Assembly (NCBI GenBank): GCA_030425485.1
Contig: JAUIAM010000008.1
Span: 62,001-126,000 of the forward strand
Length of the DNA stretch: 64,000 bases
Source of the DNA: Verrucomicrobiia bacterium
Lineage (GTDB): Bacteria; Verrucomicrobiota; Verrucomicrobiia; Opitutales; Cerasicoccaceae
Reading direction: 5' to 3'
A program made the translations under genes and the position numbers. This document shows positions 17,970 through 28,500 of the stretch, one piece after another. The number at the start of each line of letters is the position of its first letter. The first letter of the stretch is position 1. The notes beneath the pieces are model-generated. The model was not told where the DNA came from, did not search any database, and was given only the letters and a program-made list of their open reading frames with translations.

Positions 17970-19568
17970 ATGATCATCAAACAAGACATTTCCTCGATAC
18001 CGTGCGCTGGGCCGCGCAATAGCACAGCGCCAGGGCTGCTTTCGCGTGCGCCTCTCAGGCATTTAGCGATGCTGGGGCTGGCCACCGCCGCATGCTTCAC
18101 CAGCGAGCTGAGCGCCTACGATCGCGTCAATATTGACCTCGCCTATGTCTCTGACATGGCCAGGCAGATCGCAACCGAAGGGCATCAGACGACCGTGAAT
18201 GAAATGCCAGAGGCTTTCCGCAAGCTTACCTATGACGAATACCGAAAAATTCGTTTCCGAAAGCCCTATGCCCTGTGGTCCAATCAAGGCTATCGTTTCA
18301 TTATCGATTATCTACAACTGGGATACCTGTATACCGAACCAGTACGCTTGCACGAAGCAACGAGTACCCATACCCAATTCATTCCCTTTCGGCGGGATTA
18401 TTTTGAATACAACGGCGTAGAATTAGAACCCGCCCACATCTCACCTACTTTAGGCTTCTCGGGCTTTCGAGTCCGCTATCCCCTTAATAATCCAGAGGTT
18501 CATGATGACCTTATCGTATTTCAGGGAGCATCGTATTTTCGCGCACTAGGCGAAGGCAGCAGCTACGGGCTCTCCGCCCGAGGACTGGGAGTCGGCATCG
18601 GCGAATCATTGGAGAAGTTTCCACGTTTCACCCAGTTTTGGCTCAAAAAGCCCAGCGACGCCAATGCCACCACGATGACGATCTATGCGCTGCTGGAAGG
18701 AGACAATGTGGTGGGAGCCTATGAGTTTACGGTGGAACCCGGCCCCAAAACGATCGTCAATGTGCATTGTCGCATTTGGCCCCTTCAGGAAGACTCCCGC
18801 GTTGAGTTTGCGCCGATGACCAGCATGTTCTACTTCGGCGAAAATACAGAAGACAAAAAGGACGACTGGCGACCTGAAGTCCATGATTCAGATGGCCTGC
18901 TGATCGCCAACGGTGTCGAGTGGATATGGCGTCCGCTGAACAATCCGGGCTCCTTAAGCATCCAAGCCTTTCCGGTGGATAAGTTAGCTGGTTTCGGATT
19001 GATGCAGCGTGACAGGGACTTCCAGTCCTACAAGGATATGGAAGCACGCTATGAGAAGCGTCCGTCACTCTGGGTGGCACCTATCGGGCAATGGCCGGAG
19101 GGGGAGGTCGTGCTTTTTGAAGCACCGACAAGCGATGAGGCACAGGACAACATTAACGCCTTCTGGCGCCCGAAGGTACTCCCACCCGTCGGTGAGTTCT
19201 ACGAATTGAAGTATCGAATGACATGGGGAACCTTTGAGCCTGATTATCCTCTGGCTCGCGTCCTGGAAAGCCGCATCGGCCAAAAAACCCTCAACAAAGA
19301 TGCTTCGACATTCGTGGTGGAATACACGTCACCGGAGGGAATCAATGCCAGAAACTACAAGGACGTTAAAATCGATTTCGAGGCTGGTGGGGCCAATGTC
19401 CTCACCTCTCCGCAATTATTGTATAACGCCGATGAAAAAGTAATCCGGGCTTTCTTCGACTTGTCCCGCAGCCCCAAACAAAGCCATGCGCTGCAACTCA
19501 GGCTCATGCACGAGGGCAAACCCATATCGGAAACCTGGAGCTATCGATGGACCCCAACCGGGCAGTAA
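17970..19568 (+). CDS. opgG: Periplasmic glucan biosynthesis protein OpgG (MdoG)
   Basis: The protein is 532 residues, close to the roughly 510 of the enterobacterial protein. After a signal region (hydrophobic core LAMLGLATAACFT) comes the MdoG beta-sandwich: LTYDEYRKIRFRKPYALW, FQGASYFRALGEGSSYGLSA and ARGLGVGIGE are hallmark blocks. The protein acts in the periplasm on the glucan backbone made by OpgH. The gene is followed after four bases by a small membrane-protein gene and then by opgH. A shorter start at the internal Met of LAMLGL is possible. Confidence 0.93.
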   Translation: MIIKQDISSIPCAGPRNSTAPGLLSRAPLRHLAMLGLATAACFTSELSAYDRVNIDLAYVSDMARQIATEGHQTTVNEMPEAFRKLTYDEYRKIRFRKPYALWSNQGYRFIIDYLQLGYLYTEPVRLHEATSTHTQFIPFRRDYFEYNGVELEPAHISPTLGFSGFRVRYPLNNPEVHDDLIVFQGASYFRALGEGSSYGLSARGLGVGIGESLEKFPRFTQFWLKKPSDANATTMTIYALLEGDNVVGAYEFTVEPGPKTIVNVHCRIWPLQEDSRVEFAPMTSMFYFGENTEDKKDDWRPEVHDSDGLLIANGVEWIWRPLNNPGSLSIQAFPVDKLAGFGLMQRDRDFQSYKDMEARYEKRPSLWVAPIGQWPEGEVVLFEAPTSDEAQDNINAFWRPKVLPPVGEFYELKYRMTWGTFEPDYPLARVLESRIGQKTLNKDASTFVVEYTSPEGINARNYKDVKIDFEAGGANVLTSPQLLYNADEKVIRAFFDLSRSPKQSHALQLRLMHEGKPISETWSYRWTPTGQ

Positions 19569-19572
19569 AGCC

Positions 19573-20109
19573 ATGATCTCAGCAGCAACCGAGCAGGCCT
19601 ACAATTCGATCGTCGCGCGCTTACGCTCCTATGGCGTAAAAGGCGCCGTGATTCGCCACCAAGTCGCACAGGAAATCCTGTTCTCAGCAAAGCAGACAGC
19701 GGGAGACACCCCGTTGGAAATTGAAATCGGACGCATCTTTAAGAAGCAGCGTCGGCGGATTCTGGCCGCACTCATGGATGAAATGAACCTGCCCCAAAAT
19801 CGCCAGGGCGAATCCCTTGCCGTCCTGGCCCTGGAGGAACTCGACGCCGGACTCATCTGGTTAGCCAGTTTTCGCGCTGATGCCACCTTTAAAGCGGAAG
19901 TCGCTGCACAGGGTGTTATCGAGCCCATTATCACCGGTCCGAAACTGGCCCGCTCCACCTTTGGCTCGCCGACAATAAAATTCAGAGCACTTCAGGACAA
20001 AACCAATAAAACGCTCGCAGTCTTGAACCGATGGCCAAGCGCTAAGCATGGCGTCCTCCTCCTGATCACCGCGATTCTGATTTTACTGGTGATATTAATT
20101 GCCCGCTAG
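19573..20109 (+). CDS. Unknown single-helix membrane protein between opgG and opgH
   Basis: The protein is 178 residues. Most of it is soluble, mixed-charge and helix-rich (IGRIFKKQRRRILAALMDEM; LALEELDAGLIWLASF), followed by a C-terminal membrane helix (HGVLLLITAILILLVILIAR). I recognise no family. Close packing with opgG (four bases) and opgH (start two bases after its stop) makes it a likely third part of the glucan system. It could be a membrane-anchored partner of the OpgH glucosyltransferase. Confidence 0.7.
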   Translation: MISAATEQAYNSIVARLRSYGVKGAVIRHQVAQEILFSAKQTAGDTPLEIEIGRIFKKQRRRILAALMDEMNLPQNRQGESLAVLALEELDAGLIWLASFRADATFKAEVAAQGVIEPIITGPKLARSTFGSPTIKFRALQDKTNKTLAVLNRWPSAKHGVLLLITAILILLVILIAR

Positions 20110-20110
20110 C

Positions 20111-22276
20111 ATGTCCCACATTCAAAACTGGAAAATAACCAGCAAGTTCCGTTGGGCCGCATTCCTGACCGTACTGGTGATCGTCTCACTTTCGGGCACG
20201 CTATTGTTTGCCGATCTGCTATGGCGCCTCCCCTACAACAACGGTAAATGGTTGCTGCTGGTGATATTCAGCCTGCTTTTCGTCCACCTTTCATTTGGCT
20301 TTGTCCAAGCCTGTTTTGGGATGCTGGCACTGCTCAAAAAGGATGATTCGCTCCTCATCACCGAGCTGGACGAGGTGTTTGCCGACCGGCAACTATCCGG
20401 CCGCACCGCCCTGTTGTTCCCGATCTACAATGAAGACCCCGCCGAAGTTACCGCCAACATTGCCATCACCTACAAGGCCCTGCAGCGAAAAGGCATACTC
20501 GACCACTACGATTTCTTTCTGCTCAGCGACTCCAACCAGGTCAACAATTGGATCGAAGAAGAGACAGCCTGGCTGAAAATCGTACGCGACCTCGACGCAC
20601 GGGGAAAAATTTTCTATCGCAAGCGCCGCGCCAACCTGAACCAGAAGTCAGGCAACATCGCCGACTTCCTGCGCAGATGGGGGAAGCTGTATGATTTCTT
20701 CGTCTGCTACGACGCCGACAGCCTGATGACAGCGGACACGCTTTTCCGGATAACGCGAATCATGGAAAACACACCCGAGCTGGGCATCCTGCAAACCATG
20801 CCGCGGCTGTATAATGGCAAAACCCTCTTTGCCCGAATACAGCAATTCGGGAATCGCATTCACGGGCTCATCGGTGGCGCGGGGCTGAACTACTGGCAAC
20901 AAGGTGAAGGCAACTACTGGGGGCATAACGCCATCATCCGCACCCAGGATTTTATCGATAACTGCAGCCTGCCTGAACTCCCGGGTAAACGTCCCCTCGG
21001 TGGGCGCGTCATGAGTCACGACTTCGTGGAAGCAGCCCTGATGCGCAAAGCTGGCCTGCAAGTCTGGCTGGCCTACGACCTCGAAGGCAGCTACGAGGAA
21101 ATGCCTCCGAGCATTCCCGATTTTGCCATCCGCGACCAACGCTGGTGCCAGGGGAACCTGCAGCACCTCTGGTTAGTTCTTTTCGGGCGCATCGCCCTGA
21201 CCAATCGCCTGCACATGCTCAATGGCGTAATGGCCTACTTGTCCGGGCCGCTTTGGCTCCTGTTCCTGGTCCTGGCTACCCTGATTTTCTATAGCTGGGA
21301 GAACAGCGGCCTGACCATGTTTCCCCTCCCTCCGCTCATGCCATTTGCCTTTGAAAGCACCGCTCAACAAGGCTTGGCTGTCTTTCTGCTGACATTCACG
21401 TTGATCCTCATACCAAAGCTGTTTCCCCTGATGTGGTTAGCACGCAACCCCAAACAGTTGAGCGCGTTTGGTGGCTACGGCAAGGTGGTAGCTTCGCTGG
21501 TTATCGAACTGGTCATGTTCACGCTGATTGCTCCCTCGATCATGTTGTTCCATTGCAGCTTCGTCGTCTCGATCCTGCTGGGACGCCGAGTCGCATGGAA
21601 TAAACAACGCCGCTCCAGTGGCGGTATTGGCTGGAAGGAAGCCTTCTCCGCCCAGGGAGGTCACCTGCTCATCGGAATACTCTGGGGAATATTGGCCTGG
21701 TATATGGCACCGCCGATTTTCTGGTGGATGACCCCCGTGCTCCTTGGGTGGGTCCTGGCCACTCCGTTAACCGTGCTCACCAGCAAGGCCTCGCTCGGGC
21801 GCTGGTTCGCCCAGCATGGGCTATTGACCACACCGGAAGAGAATTGTCCGGTTGAGGAAATCGCGGAACTGCGCGCATACCTTGACGAACAAAGGCACAA
21901 GCTTTACCCCATTCCCGAGTTGGAAGCGGACTACGGCCTGATTCACGTAGCCATCGACCCGTTTGTGAATTCGCTGCATCAGCTCTTTCTGCGAGAACGC
22001 GGGAAACAAGCCGCAGAAAGAGATGAGGATCTCACCGAAATCCGCGAGCGGCTACTCGTCGAAGGAGCCGAAGCCGTAAGCGATGAGGAAAAGTTTCGCC
22101 TGCTTTACGACATCTCCAGTGTGGATACCTTGCATGAAGAACTCTGGGCGAGACCATTAAACTCGTTGGCACCCTGGTGGCAATTAGCCATGAAGAGGTA
22201 CAACCATGAGAGTATCTTTCGCATTGTGAATGTCCATCAGGATTCACGTGAACGGCAAGCGTACAAGAAACACTGA
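20111..22276 (+). CDS. opgH: Glucans biosynthesis glucosyltransferase OpgH (MdoH)
   Basis: The protein is 721 residues from ATG 20111, somewhat shorter than the 847 of E. coli OpgH. Two N-terminal membrane helices are followed by a family 2 glycosyltransferase domain: TALLFPIYNEDPAEVTANI, LLSDSNQ, CYDADSLMTADT (metal-binding DAD) and IRDQRWCQGNLQH (the QxxRW product-binding motif). Several membrane helices follow in the second half. It polymerises beta-1,2-glucose from UDP-glucose and passes the chain through the inner membrane. Osmoregulated glucans are best known in Proteobacteria. Confidence 0.93.
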   Translation: MSHIQNWKITSKFRWAAFLTVLVIVSLSGTLLFADLLWRLPYNNGKWLLLVIFSLLFVHLSFGFVQACFGMLALLKKDDSLLITELDEVFADRQLSGRTALLFPIYNEDPAEVTANIAITYKALQRKGILDHYDFFLLSDSNQVNNWIEEETAWLKIVRDLDARGKIFYRKRRANLNQKSGNIADFLRRWGKLYDFFVCYDADSLMTADTLFRITRIMENTPELGILQTMPRLYNGKTLFARIQQFGNRIHGLIGGAGLNYWQQGEGNYWGHNAIIRTQDFIDNCSLPELPGKRPLGGRVMSHDFVEAALMRKAGLQVWLAYDLEGSYEEMPPSIPDFAIRDQRWCQGNLQHLWLVLFGRIALTNRLHMLNGVMAYLSGPLWLLFLVLATLIFYSWENSGLTMFPLPPLMPFAFESTAQQGLAVFLLTFTLILIPKLFPLMWLARNPKQLSAFGGYGKVVASLVIELVMFTLIAPSIMLFHCSFVVSILLGRRVAWNKQRRSSGGIGWKEAFSAQGGHLLIGILWGILAWYMAPPIFWWMTPVLLGWVLATPLTVLTSKASLGRWFAQHGLLTTPEENCPVEEIAELRAYLDEQRHKLYPIPELEADYGLIHVAIDPFVNSLHQLFLRERGKQAAERDEDLTEIRERLLVEGAEAVSDEEKFRLLYDISSVDTLHEELWARPLNSLAPWWQLAMKRYNHESIFRIVNVHQDSRERQAYKKH

Positions 22277-22433
22277 GCCATCGAGAAACGAATTTCCAAG
22301 AGCTGGCAAGCCGAGCTGCGGTAGAGCTGTCGCTACCATTGGCTATTTCGACCGCCAACGTTGCAGCGTAAGTATCGACAGGCGCCACACTCAACTGGAT
22401 TAGCTGCGGGCACCTTGTCCTGCGACGGCATTT

Positions 22434-22455
22434 AAACGATAATCGTGTATCGTTT
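22434..22455. promoter_or_regulatory. Inverted repeat upstream of the giant lyase gene
   Basis: AAACGAT and ATCGTTT, perfect 7-bp arms separated by eight bases, lie 80 bases before the chosen start. This is a plausible operator for a LacI- or GntR-type dimer. An alternative start codon at 22445 falls inside it, which argues against that start. Confidence 0.5.
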
Positions 22456-22534
22456 CACCCCGCGCATGTGCAGAGGTACTACCCCGTGTCGTCCTGTGCG
22501 TGCGCATTTCTCGTTCCTTAACCCCTATCCTATT

Positions 22535-25500
22535 ATGCTGCATTGTTCTATACCCCTCAAGCTGCGCAACCCCCTGCTCATTCTAATCGCTACTCTAGGC
22601 ATACTGAGCCTGTCACTACCTTCAGCCAACGCATCCATAAATCCACTCACGACACAAGAAGTGCAAAATGTGGTGACCAATGATGTGCCGGGCTGGAAAT
22701 CCAACCTTCCGAGCCAGCGGCCGCGTCTCCTGCTAACCAAGCAGGAGTACAATGCCCTGCCCGCGCGCTACGCAAATGCAACGGGGCGCGAGCTGGAGCT
22801 GTTTGAGGCCTTAATTGCCCAGGCGGACTTTATCATGACCAAGGACTTCGAATGGTATTACGCTGACAGAACAGTCGCAGAGCAAATGGAGCGCTATAGT
22901 ATTACCGAATTTGCCGCCCGGGAGGAGCTCTGGATACGACAAGTGGGAGACGACCTCATCACCCTGACCGTCGCGGCCCAGATCACCAACGATGCGTCCT
23001 ATAAGAACCGCATAAAGGCGATCATCGCGGAGGCAGTCGACTATGATAGCTGGGGAGAACCCCATCCCTACGTGAATCTCGCAGCAGGGCATCTCTCCCT
23101 CGGGATGTCCCTGGCCTATGATTGGCACTACGACTTTTTCACCGAGCCAGAAAAGGGTGACATTCGCGACGCCATAACGGTCCGGGTGGGTCAGATTTAC
23201 AGCGCGTTCTTCGCCAGCAACAGCTGGGTGGTCAACATCGAGAGCAACCATAACCATGTCGCTGCGGCGGGGGCGGGCTATGCCGGGCTGGCCTTTATGG
23301 AAGAAATCTCTGCCGCTGATTACTGGAGTGCGGCCGCCTACCTCAATTTCGAGAGAGTCGTAGACCTGAATAACGCCGATGGGAGTATGACTGAGGGGGT
23401 TTCCTACTGGAGCTACGGTGTATCACGCATTTTTCAATACATTGATGGCATTTCTCATGTCATCCCCACCAACAGCTTCTACAATAGCGACTTCTATAAA
23501 AACGGAGGACACTTCAGGCTCCACTCAGCCACGTCTGGTTACGGCGCTGCACTCTCCTTCGGACACGCGGTGGAAAAGGACTATGTCGGGCCCCACCACA
23601 TCCTCTATCGCCTGGCCTCAGAGCATAATAACACCGTTGCCCAGTACCTGGCCGATAACCTGCCTTTCGAGCCGCAGGGCAATGGACCGGCGAAAGCCTT
23701 TGCGGTGCTGTGGTACACGTCCTCCATTGAAGCAACTCCTCCCTCCACACTGGACAACCATTTACCGGTTGCAGACATCGTCACGATGCGCAGCGGTTGG
23801 TCGGATAACGATTACCTGCTCGCAATCAAGTCCGGTTTCACCAACCGCTCTCACTCACACCTCGACGCCGGAGCCATTACCTGGGCGGTCGGAAGCGAAT
23901 GGATGATCGATACCCCCGGCTACGGTGACATGACGGGGCAATCCTCCTTCTGGAAGCGCTACCCCGGCACAAGCGAAGAAGGCGCCTGGGATTACTTCTC
24001 CAATGCAACCGAGTCCCACTCTACCCTCCTAGTCAACGGAAAGAACCAGCTCCACACCGAAACCTCCCGCTCCACGGTTGTCGATTTCCTGTCTACCCCG
24101 ACGATGGGCCTGGCCAACATCGACATGCTTGAGGCCTACGAAGACGTCAGCCAGATCAAGCGCGCCATCCTGCACCGCCGGGGAGACTACGCGCTCGTCT
24201 GGGACACCGTTCAAGCGCCGAGCACAGCAACGGTCGAATGGCTGCTTAAGATGCCCGAGGCGGGATACACCGTGGGCCATAAAGCCTATATCTCGGGAGC
24301 CAGTCGAGGCCTGGAGGTACGATGCCTTTACCCTACCGACGCCAACTTTTATGATCGCCAACACGACAGCCTGTACATGGACCTGAATGATCCCGGCCGA
24401 CGACAAGTCGCAGCGATCGAGCAAGAAGGTACGGAGGTAAATTTCCTTGTCGCCTTGCTGCCCAACACATACGGGCAGCCCGATTCTGTTCATGCTATTA
24501 CCACGAACTCCAGCCAAGGCGTCCAGAGAGCAAACATCAGTGGTAACCATTGGGAAGACCGTGTGCTGCTGGCCGAAAGCACATCGACCACCCCCGTGCG
24601 TGGCGTCCTGAGACTGAACACGTTTACCCCCATCGCGTCCGCTGAAAATCTTCTCTCGCAAGACATCTCCAACAGCGCCATTGGGTTTTCCGCGCAGGCC
24701 GCAAATGTGCGGTTCATAAATGGCAGACCTGACACCGCTCTGTTTTGTGACGCTACAGAGATCAACATGCCGGGCTGGAAATTCGCACTGGCCTCCCCCA
24801 CCTCTCTATCGCTGCGAAACATAAACAGCAGCTCCTGCATCGTGACCGTCGCAGAACCTGGTGCCATCGTCATCCAAACGACACCGGGCTACGCCTTCAC
24901 CTCACTTGCGGACGACGCTGTCGTGTCGGGAGAACTTGCCCCGGGAGACTACCTCCTCAGCGTACCCGACTTGCAGACTGGTGGCGTGACAAACTACGTC
25001 TGGAACAATGGCACGACAGGCAGTTGGACCAACAACAGCGGCTGGAGTCCCAACCCGACAGCCACCGTGGGTCCCGCCGGGCAGGCGATTGGCCACGACG
25101 CCTGGGTAAACCCTACCCGCTATGACCGCGTCACACTCGACGGCATCACCATAAATACACCCGGTAGCTACGCAAATTTCTATTTTGCCAATTCCGGGCT
25201 GCTCAATGGCGTCGATAAGACCGGAACTTACAATGCCCTTACCCTGATAAACGGCTCAATCCTCACGCTAGAGAAGATGCGTATCAGCTCAACGGTACAT
25301 GCGGGTGCGCCTTCCTATGCCGACGGGGCCTATATCCGCGGAGCCTACATCGACGCAAGTAGCTCTCTGGTACTCACGGGGGAGCTTCGTACGGGCGTCC
25401 AGGAGGAAAATTACAGCCACGAGCAGGGGACGGTTCACCAGAGCAGCATCTGGCAGATCGAGGGCGAGGTCGAAGTCGGCTCATTCAGCGGTGAGCAAGC

Positions 25501-28500
25501 TCCCGACAATGCCGAAGCCACCGGAGGCTTTATCCTAAACATTGATGGCGGCAACCTCATGGTCAGCGGAAACTTTAACTGGAACTACTACGGCCAGGAC
25601 CTTCTGAGCAACGACACCACCGCACATGTCAACCTCTCCAACGGCGGCACCTTCCACGCCGCGACCATGTCAAATATCGACGATTCCGACAACGCCTGCA
25701 TCAACTTTCTAGACGCGACGGGAACGGCCACCTTTAGTAGTTCCGCTTTTGCCAACAGCGCGGCAATCGAACAACTGATCACACAAGGGCACATACGCAA
25801 AGATGCCTCACTCGAAGACGCTGAATTTGTCATTGAGCAAGTCAGCTCGAACTGGGTCATCACCCTTACCGAGCCGATCACCAACTATCAGTGGGCAGAC
25901 GGTTCCCTGGGCGACTGGGAAGACAACTCCGGTTGGAGTCCCGACCCCCTTCCCGCCATCGGAGGCTCATGGCGTTGGATAGGCAGGGTCGCCAATGATA
26001 ATTTCACTCGCTTTGACCGCGTGACCCTGGATGGCGTCATCATGAATAATCCCAGTACAGACGTCAAATTTTACACATGGGGCGATGATGCTACCAAAAC
26101 AGGCACCGCGACCGCCATCACCCTGCTGAATAGTTCGCAACTCACCCTGGGCGATATCCAGATCAGCAGCGCCCTTACCTCTACTGGCGGATACATCCGT
26201 AATGCATACATCGAAGAAGGGAGCAGCCTCACCGCTACAGAGATCATTACTGGTGCTCAGAACTGGACGAACCATACCAGCACATGGCATATCGCAGGTG
26301 ATGTCGCGGCGAGCGCCTTCAAGGGATTACTCGGGGACACCAGCACGAATGGCGGATATATCCTGAATATAGACGGCGGCAGTCTGACCATTACTGGAGA
26401 CTTCGACTGGAACTCGAATGAAACCAATACGACAGGCACCGCAACTGCCCAAATTAACCTGTCCAATGGAGGCACCTTCTACGCTGGCACGATGTCCGAC
26501 ATCGAAGACTCCGATAACGCCTACATCAACTTCGTGGACGCGAGCGGATCGGTCACCTTTGGTGGGTCTGCCTTTGCCAACGCCACCGCTATCGAGCAGC
26601 TTATCACTGATGAGCACATTCGCAAAGACGAGTCGCTTTACAACAAGCTATTCCTGATCGAACAAGATGGCTCTGACTGGAAGGTCACGCTCACCGACAG
26701 CGTGACGCACTACAAGTGGGCAGGCAACGCTACCGACAACTGGAATAACAACACTGGCTGGAGCCCGGCTGCTACGGATAGCACCATCAATTATATGGCC
26801 AGCACATCCTGGACGAACATGACGCGATTCGATCGCGTGACTTTGGACGGCGCCAGCCTTAGTAACAACCAAAGTGACGTCGCTTTCATGTTCGCAAACC
26901 GCTGGGACTTGGACGACATATCCAATAAGATCGGCACCTATGTTTCCCTCACCCTGCTCAACGGGTCCTACCTCAACCTGAGAAATCTTCGCGTCAGCTC
27001 AGCCGTCCACTCCGGAGGGCACCCCCTTATCGATGGCGAATACATACGCGGCGTCTATATCGATGCAAGCAGCTCAATCCAAATCGAAAATGCCATTCAA
27101 ACCGGAGTCAGGGACGCACCAGGCACAGACCTCACGCAGGGAGCCGTTCACCAGAGTACCATCTGGCAAATCGAAGGCGAGGTCGAGGCCGAGGACTTTA
27201 TGGGCGAGCAAGCTTCCGGCGACGCGAACTCCACCGGCGGCTTTGTCCTCAATATCGATGGCGGCAGCTTCACCATCACCGGCGATTTCGACTGGAATCA
27301 TTACGGACAAGCGGTGCTAAGTGACAAGACCACGGCGCACGTGAACCTCTCCAACGGCGGCACGTTCTCGGTCAATACCATGTCCAACATCGAGGACTCG
27401 GATAACGCCTACATTAACTTCGTCGACCCCACAGGCATCGTCAACTTTGACAGCGAGGCCTTTGCCAACAGCGCGGCCATCGAGCAGCTCATCATCGACG
27501 GTCATATCCGCTTAAACGGCAAGGTTGTGTCCCCCAGCGACATTGACATCACAGACGCTGGAAGCGGTTGGAGTGTATCGCAAAAACCATTGCCCGCTGC
27601 CACTACAACAGCGCCCGTCATCCACTATCGCTGGAATGAAATTACGAGCAACGGCGACTGGGCCAACCCCCATAGCTGGAACCCCTATGTCACGGAAGAA
27701 GCCCTCGGCTACAGCACGTCCAGCGCCTACCTTGGAAACCAGGGCGGGGAAAACCTGACGAGGCATGACCGCGTCAGCATCGACGGCAACACGACCATCA
27801 ACAGCACATCCGCAAAGGTCGGCTTCTTTTCCTCTTATTGGCAGGACGAATTCGAGCTCAGCAGCAAAACGGGTAACTTCCATGCCCTCAGCCTGACCAA
27901 CGGGGCCAGCCTCACGCTGCGCGAGCTGCAAGTCAGCAGCAGCACCCAGACCTTCGGCAGCAACACATACCAATACACCCGAAACGTCTATATCGACGCA
28001 TCCAGTGAGTTGAACGTTATGAACACCTGGGGCAGCGGCCAGATCGTCACCGGAGCCCAAGACCATACGAATAACTTGAGCACCTGGACCATCCTCGGAG
28101 ACGTGACCACGGTGGATTTCTACGGTCAACAAAGCGGTGGAAATAACACGACAGGTGGTTACGTGCTCAACATCGACGGCGGGTCACTGAACGTGAGCGG
28201 TGAATTCAATTGGCGCTCCAGCATAGCCAACATGTTCAACACAAGCGAGCAGATTACCCCCATCAGCCCAACGGGCACCGCACAGGTTAACCTCTCGAAC
28301 GGCGCTTCGGTCGTTGTGGGCACGATGAACCCAAACTGGTCAACCTCCCCCAACGCCTTCATCGACTTTCTCGACGCAAGCAGCACATTAACCTTCAGCA
28401 ATCAGAACTTCGCTACCCTCGCCTCTGTGCAGCAGCTGGTTGCGAATGGACAAATCCGCAAGGGCGGTGAGATCGTCACGGCATCGGACTTCTCCATCGT

